Shown: positions 34,688 to 44,104, numbered from the stretch's first letter. The stretch: 50,326 nt of DNA from Candidatus Zixiibacteriota bacterium (GCA_028715215.1 JAQUSF010000010.1:1-50326); one strand, 5' to 3'. Made by a program: numbers and translations. Notes: generated by a model from the sequence alone, not told the origin.

Positions 34688-35598
34688 TATATTACGGCGA
34701 TAACCGGATGCCCGATTTCTGTCACCGCCGGTATCCTCTGCACTTCACTACGGCTTTAATTATCCTGATGAAAATGGGGGTGGATATAAATCGTCTTAAT
34801 ATCCTGGCGGTGGGTGAATATGAAAATTACAAAGGTGAAATAATCAAGCAATCACCGGCGCCGGGCAGTCCCCTCGACAGAAAAACCAAAATTACGCTTC
34901 ATGTCGGTTATTCCAGCCCCGTTGATTATATGCCCTACCAGTTCTTTTATGGTCTGGGTGGTAAACGCATCACCGGCGGGGAGTGGGAATATAACGCCCG
35001 TATCCTCATGGCACCCTTTGATGCCGCCGTTATCCGCCATTTGGCCCGGGCTCATAACCAGGTCTTGAAATATAATCTGGGCATTCTTGACCGGGAGTAT
35101 TTAAGCCGGTATATCGGGTTGTTCCAATTCGCTCTTAACGATGACCGCGTTGATTTTGAAGAATTGATTACCTGGGCTAATATTCTGCCTGATTTTAACC
35201 ACTGGTCCGGCAATCCCACCCGCGTGACCGGAATTCTGGCGGCGCTGTTTAAACATCCCTTTAAGATTATTGAAAACGTCAGCACCACTTATGAAATACC
35301 GACTCATTTGCAGTATCGTCTCGGGTCGCGGGCGGGACGTCTGGGCCGGGAAATGGTGCTGGGCAATACCTTTACGGAATGTGATTCTTCTTACCAGGTG
35401 ATTATGGGTGATATGGAACCCGATGAAATTACCGAATATCTGCCCGGCAAATTGCGCCGTAAGAAGCTGGAATGGTTTTTGCAGACCTGCATGCCCAGTC
35501 ATCTGGATTACCGGATATGTTTCCGGGTAAAAACCAAGGCGGTCTGTCTGGGCTCAAAAGATAATCGAAGCCGGCTGGGGTATTCCACCGTATTGTAG
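34684..35598 (+). CDS. tssG: T6SS baseplate protein TssG with N-terminal PASTA-like domain
   Basis: The last 225 residues follow TssG: a LGRE-VLGNTF core, GNPTRVTGILAALFKHPF, VIMGDMEPDEITEYLPG and a C-terminal LDYRICFRVK segment. The first 75 residues do not belong to TssG; they match a PASTA domain (MPDF, AL-IL-K-G, KGEIIKQSPAPGSPLDRKTKITLHVG). PASTA domains usually bind muropeptides outside the membrane, yet here no signal or membrane segment precedes it, so the domain should be cytoplasmic and more likely a binding module. The start overlaps the stop of tssF as ATGA. The fusion is the most unusual feature of the baseplate genes. Confidence 0.85.
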   Translation: MIYYGDNRMPDFCHRRYPLHFTTALIILMKMGVDINRLNILAVGEYENYKGEIIKQSPAPGSPLDRKTKITLHVGYSSPVDYMPYQFFYGLGGKRITGGEWEYNARILMAPFDAAVIRHLARAHNQVLKYNLGILDREYLSRYIGLFQFALNDDRVDFEELITWANILPDFNHWSGNPTRVTGILAALFKHPFKIIENVSTTYEIPTHLQYRLGSRAGRLGREMVLGNTFTECDSSYQVIMGDMEPDEITEYLPGKLRRKKLEWFLQTCMPSHLDYRICFRVKTKAVCLGSKDNRSRLGYSTVL

Positions 35599-35647
35599 TT
35601 GTGAAAGAGGTTTGTTTTTTTAAATACAGGAACCATACGCAATAGTC

Positions 35648-35676
35648 TTGACAATAAAAAAGAACAGGCATAACTT
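35648..35676 (+). promoter_or_regulatory. Possible promoter before tssK
   Basis: TTGACA (35648-35653) is followed after 17 bases by TAACTT (35671-35676), a weak second hexamer, in an AT-rich gap of about 105 bases between tssG and tssK. This could give the last genes their own transcript. Confidence 0.35.
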
Positions 35677-35703
35677 ACATAGATTATTTATTGAGGCAAA
35701 ATA

Positions 35704-37152
35704 ATGAGCGATTTAAGCTTATATTCGGTCAACTGGCAGGACGGCATGCTGATAACACAGCGGCATCTGAAAGACCAGGAAAAGTATTTCGAAGATTTAA
35801 TTCGCTGGTATGCTTTTCATCCCGGCGACCGGTTCGGTCTGGTTCGTAAAGCCTATTCCGGCAAACCGCCCCTGAGTTTGAACCTGTCGGTCAGCGGCAG
35901 TCGTCTGCGCGTGGAAGTCGTCCGGTGTCAGGCGGTTACCCCCGACGGACACTTTATAAATATTGATAATTCCGGCAGTGACGTTATCCGCGGGGAATGT
36001 GAGATAAGCGAAGTGGTAGTTCCGGTTTATATCGGCATTGATACTCGTCATAAAAAACCGACCGGGGAGCCGGACCCGGGCGAGGATGTACCCCGCATGC
36101 CTTATCTGGCTAATAATTATATCGTGTTTCCGGGGCAGATGCCCAATCTTCCCGATGGTCAGTTTCTCCAGATTGCCGAACTTCTGATTAGCGGAAATGA
36201 AGTCAGTCATTCGCCGCATTATTACCCGCCCTGCCTGACGCTGACGGCTGATGATCGGCTGGCGGTCAAGACCACGGAACTTCGCAATCACCTCGAAAGC
36301 CTGTTGTCGCTGTCCACCCGCGCTTTCAGCGCCATTTCCGCTTCCGGCGCCATGAAAGGTCAGAGCACCACTCTGCAGATGGCCGTAAGAGAGACGGTTT
36401 TCCTGTTTATCAATCATCTGGCTTCGACTCTGGACAGTTTTGTGATCGGCGCCAATGCCGGTCATCCCCTGACGATGAATATCACCTTTAAACGTCTTTT
36501 CCGGGTTTTTTCGACCCTTTTAAATCTTCAGCCCGGGTTAAAAGACTATCTCAACGAAAAACTGTTTACCAGGGAATTGAAAATCGATGTCGGCCAGTTT
36601 TTAGCGGCGGTGGATGGTTTCATCATGACCGAGTACAACCATCGGGATATCGGCACCCAGATAAAAATGATTTCGGATATCCTGATGAACATCAAAAACG
36701 TGATGAGTTTCCTGGCTCAAACAAAGCGGGAGGAACTGGGTGAACAGGCGGTTGCTACGGAAACACTCACTTATTCCGGGCGGACTTATCATAATGTCGC
36801 TTATACCAGCAGTAAACTTGAGCAGGTGGGCGAGCTCAGTTATTTATTGATAAATGTTGCGGCTCCGCGGCCGATGCAGGATAATGTCATTTTGATTTCC
36901 AAGGGTTTATTCAGCGACGGCGAATGGCGCAGTATGCAGGTCCGGCTGGGTCTTAACGACGCCCGCGGACTGGGCGAGACGGACCCGGTCGATGTCGATA
37001 CGGTGGCTTTCGGTAACAAAGTAGCCCTGCATCCGCGGGATATGCTGAAATCATCCTCGGTACGCCAGGTGACGCTTATTTTCCGGGGCGCTTCCAATCC
37101 CGGAAAATTCGGAAACCTGGGAAAAATGGATTTATTGATTTACGCCTTATAA
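35704..37152 (+). CDS. tssK: T6SS baseplate protein TssK
   Basis: The 482-aa protein starts with the TssK hallmark W-DGMLITQRHLKDQEKYFEDL (residues 11-32) and has an extended middle region and a C-terminal domain characteristic of the baseplate-to-membrane connector. TssK joins the TssF/TssG wedge to the membrane complex. It is preceded by a 105-base gap, and the next gene starts 17 bases after its stop, grouping it with the membrane-complex candidates. It is of normal length. Confidence 0.92.
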   Translation: MSDLSLYSVNWQDGMLITQRHLKDQEKYFEDLIRWYAFHPGDRFGLVRKAYSGKPPLSLNLSVSGSRLRVEVVRCQAVTPDGHFINIDNSGSDVIRGECEISEVVVPVYIGIDTRHKKPTGEPDPGEDVPRMPYLANNYIVFPGQMPNLPDGQFLQIAELLISGNEVSHSPHYYPPCLTLTADDRLAVKTTELRNHLESLLSLSTRAFSAISASGAMKGQSTTLQMAVRETVFLFINHLASTLDSFVIGANAGHPLTMNITFKRLFRVFSTLLNLQPGLKDYLNEKLFTRELKIDVGQFLAAVDGFIMTEYNHRDIGTQIKMISDILMNIKNVMSFLAQTKREELGEQAVATETLTYSGRTYHNVAYTSSKLEQVGELSYLLINVAAPRPMQDNVILISKGLFSDGEWRSMQVRLGLNDARGLGETDPVDVDTVAFGNKVALHPRDMLKSSSVRQVTLIFRGASNPGKFGNLGKMDLLIYAL

Positions 37153-37168
37153 AAAAGAATCGGTCAGC

Positions 37169-38092
37169 GTGGATATTAAAGCTTACATAGAAGACCTCTT
37201 CAAATACCTGGATACCTTCGAAAGCCGGTACCCGGAGTTTGACACCGAAGCCTTTTTACAGACCTATAACGGAATCTATACGGTTTTTAAGACCCTGCGC
37301 CAGCAGCGCGACGATGCTCTTGATGTTGACCGGTATTTTCTGGAACGGATAAAGAAAATGCCCCTGACGTCGTCCGACCTTCGTCAGCTGGTTATCCAGG
37401 TTCTGATAACATATTTTGAATCGGAAGCCGATACCGACGGCCAGTCCAACAAGGCTTATTTATACTGCCGGGATTTACGCCCCAGCAAGCGGGATATAAC
37501 TTTTTTCGAAGAACATCTGATACCGCTGTTGTTCCGGGACGGTGCACTTAATAATAATTACCGCCTGCATAATTTTATTTTACGGGAGATAGCCCGCTAT
37601 ATCAACAAATTCTGTCGGCCGGTGGACCCCAATTTGAGTCCGGAAGCTTTTGCCGGGCTGAGCGACCCGCACAAATTCCTGGAGTTGATGCAGCGCCGGA
37701 TGGCTCTGGGAGACGGCTTGCTGGGCGACCGTGCCAGCCTTGAATTTCACCTGCAGCGGATTGATGTCTTTAATAAACTGGGGCGGAAAAACAAGCTTTT
37801 TGAAAAATACCTGACCGAGTGGAAGTATCTGAGCAAAACCAGTTTCTGGACAAAAATGAAAAGCGCCCTGGCGGAAATCGGGGGTAAAATCAAAGGTACT
37901 TTTACCAGTTTCCGGTATTTCCGGCTGGTCATGACCCAGAGACGCGCCGCCTATCTGTTTTATGGTATTATTATAGTGGTGTTTATTTTCCTGGCTTTTT
38001 ATGTGCCATCGCAATGGAGTAAATATTATAACCGACAACTGGAAAAGTTTCAGAAACATGCTGTCGAGGTACAGCAGGGAGCGGTTCGCTGA
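37169..38092 (+). CDS. Tail-anchored TssL-like protein of the T6SS membrane complex
   Basis: The 307-aa protein is cytoplasmic for about 258 residues, mostly helical, and has one strong C-terminal membrane segment (AAYLFYGIIIVVFIFLAFYV, about 260-282) with about 25 residues beyond. Position after tssK and this topology are what is known for TssL (DotU), which is C-terminally anchored. However I do not see clear DotU sequence motifs, so the identity is inferred from location and topology. The start is GTG with a weak site. A non-homologous replacement is possible. Confidence 0.75.
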   Translation: MDIKAYIEDLFKYLDTFESRYPEFDTEAFLQTYNGIYTVFKTLRQQRDDALDVDRYFLERIKKMPLTSSDLRQLVIQVLITYFESEADTDGQSNKAYLYCRDLRPSKRDITFFEEHLIPLLFRDGALNNNYRLHNFILREIARYINKFCRPVDPNLSPEAFAGLSDPHKFLELMQRRMALGDGLLGDRASLEFHLQRIDVFNKLGRKNKLFEKYLTEWKYLSKTSFWTKMKSALAEIGGKIKGTFTSFRYFRLVMTQRRAAYLFYGIIIVVFIFLAFYVPSQWSKYYNRQLEKFQKHAVEVQQGAVR

Positions 38093-38112
38093 GCCCGAAT
38101 TAAAACCGGGTA

Positions 38113-40344
38113 GTGAGAAATGATATGCAGCTGTCAAGTATTTTGAAGATATTCAAAAAAGGTTCCAAAGCCGCCGGCAAACATAAGGGCAAGAAGGGTC
38201 CCGCCCCGGGTAAAAGCTGGCCGTCGGGTATCCGCATCGGCGTGTTCGGCCATGCTAATTCGGGCAAGACCATTTATTTTACGGTTTTAAACGAAGAATG
38301 TAAAATATCCAAAAACCTGCAGATTTCGGTCACCGATAATGCCACCGCCGGGGAGTTTCTGAATAATTACCGCTCCATCTGGGGCCTGGGGACTTCAAGC
38401 GATGCCGGTACGGTAGTCGATTTAAGAGGCGAGAAAAAATTCCCCGACCCGACCACCCGCGACAGGCTCCTGTTTTTTAAAGCCATTATTGACCTGAATA
38501 AAAGTGTCTCGGTGGTGACTTATGATTACGAAGGCAAGGCGGTTTCGATAAATGAGACGGGGGAGCTTCCGGAGCGGGTACTGGATTTTATGGCCGGTTG
38601 CCACGGTATTCTTTTTTTCTACGACCCCAAGCTGATGAAAGCCGAACTGGAAAGCCAGGCGCATGTCGCGTCGTTCGTCAATATGCTGGAAAGTCTTTCC
38701 TCACTGCAGAGCCGCCTGCCGATTCCGGTGGCGCTGGTAATCACCAAGTCCGATATCCTGCCGGGTTTTTCCGGCGAGCAGCAGGTTACTTTGATAAGTC
38801 CCGAAGACGAGTATCTGGTCTCGGAAAATTTTGAATTGTTTTTGGAGCGGGTTCTTTCCAGCGGCCGGATAGCGTCCAATTCCGCCTGGGCCGGTTCGGT
38901 CCGGAATGTTCTGGTCCGGCTTAAAGATTTTCTGCGCGTGGTGTTGACCCGGACGCTGGATTTCCAGGTATTTTTCATTTCCGCGACCGGCGAAACCCCG
39001 GAAAAAATCGGCAGCGAAGTGGGTCGGTCGGTTTACGCCCCCCCCGCCAAGATGAAACCCATCGGCGTCAAGGAACCCTTTTACTGGCTGTTGAATTCCA
39101 TTCTGCGAAACCGGAGAATCTCGAAATTTCGCACTTTGGCCAAATATGTTACCCTGCTCAGCATCATCTGGATTGTTATGTATTCACTGCCGTTTATATA
39201 TCATTTCAGTTTTTTGTACGACCGCCCTGTTACTACGGAAAAGGAGATACTGGAGCCGTACAACGGCCGGATTTTTAACACCACCGACAAGGAACGCAAC
39301 CGGATTATCGATTCTTATAACGATTACCAGCGCTCTAAACTGGTCAGGTGGCTTTTCACCGATTTTCGAACCCCGGCCCAGCGTATCGCCGAAGGTTACG
39401 GACGGTACAATCAGCAGGAAGCAATTAAACAGCTTAACAGCTACATTTCCGAATTCACCCTGACGGTTAAAAATAAAAATCTGTGGCCCAAGCTCAACCC
39501 GGTTGATTCCATCGCCATCCTGACACAAAAGCATGAGGAGTTGCGTGATGCCATCAAAAGTTTCCATACGGGCAATGAGCAGTCCATCCTCTATACCCGC
39601 AGCGCCCGGGTGCTGGAGTCCTGGGACTTATTCATCAAAGTTATCGAAAAACCAAACGATACCACTCTCTGGCAGACCATTGAGGACAAGCTGAATCTGG
39701 ACCGGGAACGGTTCGGCAATGATTTCAATTCGGAGGAAGTCAAACTGGCCGAGGCTTTACTCGACCAGAAGGTCAAGGAAGTAAAACAGGTCGTGTCCAA
39801 AAAAGTCGCGGTCGGCCTGGGCGATAAAATCGACGAGGTGAACAATAATCTTTCCCCGGCTTACCGTCTGGATAAAGCGGTCAAGGAACTTCAGGATATC
39901 AGAATGAACCTCGACCCCAGGGAAAACAAGCAGGATTACCAGATGGTCAGTAATTATATTAACGTGGCTGAAAAATGGAATAATAAACGAACTTTTCGTT
40001 ATAAGGTGGAAAGCGTTCCCGATGACGGTCACATGCATATCGAGGTGACCGCCCGGGGCGCCAAACCGACCTGGCCGGAAGGTAATGACCAAATATTTCC
40101 CGGCAGTGAATACAGCCTGCAATGGAAAGTCGGGGATGTCATTCATATCGTTTTCCATAAACCGCATATCGGCGGTAATGAGGAGTCATGGGGTGTCCGG
40201 GCGGATGATATGAAGATTCTCGACAGCAAGTATTCCCTTTTCGAGATGGAAAACGGGATTATGTTTGAAAGCCTGGGCAAAAAAGCCGTGGTGAAATTTC
40301 TACCCGGCAGCCTTATCGAGCAGTTGCCAAAATTGGAAAAATAA
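38113..40344 (+). CDS. TssM-like protein with P-loop GTPase domain and one membrane segment
   Basis: The 743-aa protein begins with a GTPase-like domain: P-loop GHANSGK52T (residues 46-53) and a TKSD214 specificity motif. One membrane segment (YVTLLSIIWIVMYSLPFIYHF, about 345-365) splits it from a C-terminal region of about 375 residues, helical then beta-rich. TssM/IcmF has N-terminal membrane helices, a GTPase-like part and a large periplasmic domain, so the logic is similar but the arrangement is reduced. Position after the TssL-like gene supports the role. ATG 38125 is an alternative to GTG 38113. No typical C-terminal IcmF signature is recognised. Confidence 0.78.
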   Translation: MRNDMQLSSILKIFKKGSKAAGKHKGKKGPAPGKSWPSGIRIGVFGHANSGKTIYFTVLNEECKISKNLQISVTDNATAGEFLNNYRSIWGLGTSSDAGTVVDLRGEKKFPDPTTRDRLLFFKAIIDLNKSVSVVTYDYEGKAVSINETGELPERVLDFMAGCHGILFFYDPKLMKAELESQAHVASFVNMLESLSSLQSRLPIPVALVITKSDILPGFSGEQQVTLISPEDEYLVSENFELFLERVLSSGRIASNSAWAGSVRNVLVRLKDFLRVVLTRTLDFQVFFISATGETPEKIGSEVGRSVYAPPAKMKPIGVKEPFYWLLNSILRNRRISKFRTLAKYVTLLSIIWIVMYSLPFIYHFSFLYDRPVTTEKEILEPYNGRIFNTTDKERNRIIDSYNDYQRSKLVRWLFTDFRTPAQRIAEGYGRYNQQEAIKQLNSYISEFTLTVKNKNLWPKLNPVDSIAILTQKHEELRDAIKSFHTGNEQSILYTRSARVLESWDLFIKVIEKPNDTTLWQTIEDKLNLDRERFGNDFNSEEVKLAEALLDQKVKEVKQVVSKKVAVGLGDKIDEVNNNLSPAYRLDKAVKELQDIRMNLDPRENKQDYQMVSNYINVAEKWNNKRTFRYKVESVPDDGHMHIEVTARGAKPTWPEGNDQIFPGSEYSLQWKVGDVIHIVFHKPHIGGNEESWGVRADDMKILDSKYSLFEMENGIMFESLGKKAVVKFLPGSLIEQLPKLEK

Positions 40345-40382
40345 AAAAAATAATTATAAGGGATTATAGATAGGAGAAAATG

Positions 40383-40910
40383 ATGGTTTTAAGGATAATG
40401 AAAAAAAATATCGGACCGGCGGTCCTGGTTTGCCTGTTTACTTTTTTGCTTTCCGTTGCGGTTCAGGCTGCTACTATCCAGATTCCCAAGGGCATGGAAG
40501 TTAAAGTGAAGTTTGTCCCCGGAATGAAAATAAGTTCGGGCGAGCTGGCCAAGGATGTACCTCTATTAATAACCCTGGCCGAGCCGGTTCAGGTAGGCAA
40601 TAAAACTATTATCGAAGAAGGCGCCCAGGGGACAGCCAAAGTAGTTGAAGTTAAAAAAGCCGCCAAAGGCGGCAAGCCGGGCTATATCAAGGTTGCCTTT
40701 GTGGATTTGCAAACCAAAGGTGATTATCGCTCTCCTGATGATAGCCGGGTGAAACTGGAAGGAGAAATCGAAAATGCCGGAAAAGGCCGGAAAACCCTGT
40801 CTTATATGTTCATTTTCGGTTTGTTTATTAAAGGTAAACAGGGTGCCATAAATCCTGATGGGGTCTATGTAGCGAAAGTTGCCGAGAGTATTATTCTGGA
40901 AAGTAAGTAA
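40383..40910 (+). CDS. Small exported protein at the end of the T6SS operon
   Basis: The 175-aa protein has a signal peptide (hydrophobic core VLVCLFTFLLSVAVQA, cleavage after about residue 30) and a beta-rich mature part beginning TIQIPKGMEVKVKFVPGM. It is not a typical lipoprotein, since the C in the signal lies before the hydrophobic end rather than in a lipobox. It follows the TssM-like gene by 38 bases and ends just before a terminator, so it is part of the T6SS transcript. A periplasmic accessory role, possibly replacing the missing TssJ, is inference only. The AGGAG at 40372-40376 suits ATG 40383. Confidence 0.78.
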   Translation: MVLRIMKKNIGPAVLVCLFTFLLSVAVQAATIQIPKGMEVKVKFVPGMKISSGELAKDVPLLITLAEPVQVGNKTIIEEGAQGTAKVVEVKKAAKGGKPGYIKVAFVDLQTKGDYRSPDDSRVKLEGEIENAGKGRKTLSYMFIFGLFIKGKQGAINPDGVYVAKVAESIILESK

Positions 40911-40946
40911 AAATACTTAAAAGTACCTTATAATAGGACTAAGAAT

Positions 40947-40986
40947 AAAGGGCAATAATTTCAGATTATTGCCCTTTGTTTTTTTT
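40947..40986 (+). terminator. Terminator closing the T6SS operon
   Basis: A 13-bp perfect stem (40947-40959 with 40965-40977) with a five-base loop is followed by a G and nine Ts. Confidence 0.92.
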
Positions 40987-41014
40987 CGCAGAATCTCAAC
41001 CCGCGTTAACCGGC

Positions 41015-42970
41015 CTATTTGGTGGGAACTTCGATATGGGTTAAGCCACTGCGGTCGGTCTTGACAATAAACAGGTTATTCCCGAGGTAATAATCGTACA
41101 TCAGCCCGCAGGCGATATAACCGCCGTCTGAAGTCACTATCCCGGAATAGCCGTAGTCATAATCATAGCCGCCGAAATTGTAATCCCAGAGGGTATTTCC
41201 GGAGGGGTCGGTCTTAATCAGATAAAGTTCATAACCTTTATCATACAGGTTGTCATAGCAGGTACCGGTGATAAGAAAACCGCCGTCGGGGGTTTGAACG
41301 GCGGAATAACTCTGTTCGTTGAAGTTGATATCGCCGAATTCGTTGTCCCAGATTACCGTGCCGGAGGCATTTACCTTGGCCAGGTAAATATTTTCATTCA
41401 GGGTTCCGGTCAGGATATAGTTACCGTCCGATGTCTTGGCGATACTGCGGAACTCTTCATTATAATAACCGCCGTCGAAAAATCTCTCCCAGATGAAATT
41501 ACCCGAGGCGCCGACTTTCATCAGGTAGGCATCGGATGATTCGTTGGGATAATAAACCCTTCCAGCGACCAGGTAACCGCCGTCGGAAGCCTGTACCACC
41601 GAATAGGCGTTGAAACCACTGTACAAAGCAAAAGTATCTTTGTATGGGTGTTCCCAGGTCAGGTTGCCCTGAGCATTGGTTTTGACCAGGTAAATGTAAT
41701 TTTCCTTGTTGCCGGCGATAATGAAACCGCCGTCTGAAGTCTGTTTGACGTCAAGTCCCATTTCGTTCAGAGTATCGCCGAAATAAGAAGCCCATGTCTG
41801 ATTACCGTTGGCGTCAGTTTTAATAAGAGCGACATCGTTGGAATTTTTAACACCGTTGCTTCGATAGCTATACCCGGTTATGACCAGGCCGCCGTCCTGA
41901 GTATTTATAAGGGCATAACCCTCGTCATAGCTGGCGCCGCCGTATGTTTTACTCCAGAGAGAATCACCCAGGGAATCGATTTTCAGAAGGTAAATATCGG
42001 TATTAGCCGAGACCGCGCTTGAAACATATCCCACTGCGGCATAACCGCCGTCAGGGGTTTGAACGATGTCATAACCGCGTTCATCAACCGAGGAGCCGTA
42101 GGATAATTCCCAGGTTTTTCGAAGCAGCTTTACCGCCGAGAGGTCGATGTAAACATTTTCCCGGGGTAAGGTATCAAGTGTGCCGTCGTGAATGTACCAC
42201 AGGGAGTTAAGGTATAAATACAGCGGGATGTCCTCAATACTGTTCTGATTTTTATTCGTGGCATAGGAGTCGAAATAAAAGGTTCCCAGGTTGGCATAAC
42301 CCCGGCTGTTCACCAGCGGGGTCAGCTGGTCGCCCATGCTGGCGGTAACGATAGAACGCTGGCCGGTTGATTCCTGGTATATATTGGAGGTAAAGCTTGC
42401 CTGAGAACTGAGCGTTTTCCCCCGACCAACCGAATCCAGTGTGGCCACAGAGCTGTAATGCGTAAATTCGTAGGAAATGCTGTAGAGGTTCGGGAGATTA
42501 AAGATTTCCACGTCGAAAGAGAACACCGTGCCCATGGATAATTGTCGAAAATGAGGCGTTATTTTTATCATGGGAACCACCGGGGTCAGGGCAATATTGA
42601 TAGTGGTGATTTCAGTAGTCAGGGGATAGATGTCAAGTACCTGGCTGCCGCGGTATAAAACTGTCAGATTGTGGTCCATGGCTTCCAATGTAAATTTCCT
42701 TTTCCGCCCGGCCGGGACTTCGATAGTGCCCGTCAGGTAACCGTCCTGAAAAGTAAGGGTGGCGGTAATCGGGACGGGGATATCCTCGGCTTCAACCGTC
42801 AGGGTGAAGATTTCGATAGCCTGGGCGCCGGTGCTGGTCGGGAAGTCGGTTTTAATGGCGACATTGACCGGGCCGCCGTTTTCATTGACGATTTTTTCCG
42901 AGCATCCGGCTAACCAGATAACCATCAGCAGGACGGCAAGCATGCTTGTTAAAATTAATTTCTTTTTCAT
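41015..42970 (-). CDS. Lipoprotein with seven beta-propeller repeats
   Basis: The 651-aa product starts with a lipoprotein signal (lipobox LAGC, C23). Residues 30-280 are beta-rich and unrecognised. From about 290 there are seven repeats of roughly 50 residues with the core DGGY--VGY or variants (TPDGGYAAVGY, TQDGGLVITGY, TSDGGFIIAGN, ASDGGYLVAGR, TSDGNYILTGT, TPDGGFLITGT, TSDGGYIACGL), which would fold as a seven-bladed propeller. Each repeat carries a W-KTYGG or similar motif. It is the last gene of the second kinase-headed cluster on the minus strand. Likely surface or periplasmic binding role; no enzyme motif. Confidence 0.85.
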   Translation of the reverse strand: MKKKLILTSMLAVLLMVIWLAGCSEKIVNENGGPVNVAIKTDFPTSTGAQAIEIFTLTVEAEDIPVPITATLTFQDGYLTGTIEVPAGRKRKFTLEAMDHNLTVLYRGSQVLDIYPLTTEITTINIALTPVVPMIKITPHFRQLSMGTVFSFDVEIFNLPNLYSISYEFTHYSSVATLDSVGRGKTLSSQASFTSNIYQESTGQRSIVTASMGDQLTPLVNSRGYANLGTFYFDSYATNKNQNSIEDIPLYLYLNSLWYIHDGTLDTLPRENVYIDLSAVKLLRKTWELSYGSSVDERGYDIVQTPDGGYAAVGYVSSAVSANTDIYLLKIDSLGDSLWSKTYGGASYDEGYALINTQDGGLVITGYSYRSNGVKNSNDVALIKTDANGNQTWASYFGDTLNEMGLDVKQTSDGGFIIAGNKENYIYLVKTNAQGNLTWEHPYKDTFALYSGFNAYSVVQASDGGYLVAGRVYYPNESSDAYLMKVGASGNFIWERFFDGGYYNEEFRSIAKTSDGNYILTGTLNENIYLAKVNASGTVIWDNEFGDINFNEQSYSAVQTPDGGFLITGTCYDNLYDKGYELYLIKTDPSGNTLWDYNFGGYDYDYGYSGIVTSDGGYIACGLMYDYYLGNNLFIVKTDRSGLTHIEVPTK

Positions 42971-42982
42971 GTCTCACCCTTT

Positions 42983-44104
42983 CTAAAATGCCGCGCTCAG
43001 AATTGCCGAGAGCTGATAACCGGATATATCAATATTGCCGCCATCGGCGCTGCCGGTGTAATATTTCATACCGAGGCCGATATTTACGTCCGGGTTGATA
43101 TGCCGGCCGATATCGGCGCCGAAACCGAATACATTGGAACTGCCGAAATCATATTCATTGGCCGCTACCAGATGAATTTCCGCAAGCGGGGCGACGAACC
43201 ATTTCTTGTCAGGGTGATAAGTGAAACGGCCGTTAAAAAGGAATTCGTTACCGTAAGCTTTAAGCTGTTCCAGTGTTTTACCGTCATCGCTGTAACGCTT
43301 GTTACGGTCGCGGATGAGATAGCGCATGGCGGCGCCAAGGCTGTATTTATCTTCGTCAAATGTACCGCTCAAACGCAAATCCACCTGGTTGCTCTGTCGA
43401 AATACTTTTTCGTCTTCGAGCTTGTCGTCGGTGTAAGTGGTGAAAATTATCCCGGCGCTGTAAGTCATTTTGTCTCGCCGGGTGTCGGCGCCGACGTTCA
43501 GAGCGATATGATTGCCGGGCTTGTAATCACCGCCGATTTCGTATGGTTCATAAGTACCATTATACTGGTATTCAATCGAACCGCCCAGGCGGAAAATACC
43601 CGCTATGGTGGCGCCGCCGAAAAGAAAGTTCAACCCCAGGCCCTCGCCCAGGCGGCGGACCGGGAAATTAAGATAGTTTTGCGACAGAAATTCCAGAACC
43701 AGCCATTCCTCGGTCAGATTAAGTTTCTTTTTACCGGTGGGTAAATTGATGCCGGTGCTGATTAACAGGCGGTCTTCGGCCAGCGAGCGGTTGAACTGAA
43801 GCCGCATGTCGCTCAGGCCGTTGAGCGTGAAATCATAATCTTCGTATTCAAATTTATTAGCGGCATTGGCAAGGTAAAACCGGGCCTCGAAATTGTCTCC
43901 CAGCGGGAAAAAGCCGTTGACGGGAATGGTGAACTGGCTCAGGGTGGTCGAAACGGTATCGGTTTCCATTTTCCAGCAGGTATAAATCATCTGCGCATCG
44001 CCTGACATCGGCTGGTTGTAAATAATCTGGCCATAGGATGTCAGGGCGCCGCCGGTAATTACCGCCGCCACCAGCAGGGCTGATATTTTTTTAACGTATG
44101 CCAT
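42983..44104 (-). CDS. Outer-membrane beta-barrel-like protein
   Basis: The 373-aa protein has a signal peptide (ISALLVAAVITGGALTSYG-Q) and alternating beta strands throughout, and ends in a Phe (ILSAAF), as barrel proteins inserted by the Bam machinery do. Its start codon lies inside the end of the TPR/FlgO-like gene, a 14-base overlap, so the two are coupled. It precedes the propeller lipoprotein by 12 bases. I do not recognise a named transport family; an outer-membrane channel or anchor for its neighbours is the reasonable reading. Confidence 0.8.
   Translation of the reverse strand: MAYVKKISALLVAAVITGGALTSYGQIIYNQPMSGDAQMIYTCWKMETDTVSTTLSQFTIPVNGFFPLGDNFEARFYLANAANKFEYEDYDFTLNGLSDMRLQFNRSLAEDRLLISTGINLPTGKKKLNLTEEWLVLEFLSQNYLNFPVRRLGEGLGLNFLFGGATIAGIFRLGGSIEYQYNGTYEPYEIGGDYKPGNHIALNVGADTRRDKMTYSAGIIFTTYTDDKLEDEKVFRQSNQVDLRLSGTFDEDKYSLGAAMRYLIRDRNKRYSDDGKTLEQLKAYGNEFLFNGRFTYHPDKKWFVAPLAEIHLVAANEYDFGSSNVFGFGADIGRHINPDVNIGLGMKYYTGSADGGNIDISGYQLSAILSAAF

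Noticed and set aside
25889..40910. Prophage tail or extracellular contractile injection system
   Set aside because: TssK, TssF, TssG, ClpV and a TssD-type Hcp together point to a T6SS; there are no capsid, portal, terminase or tape-measure genes.
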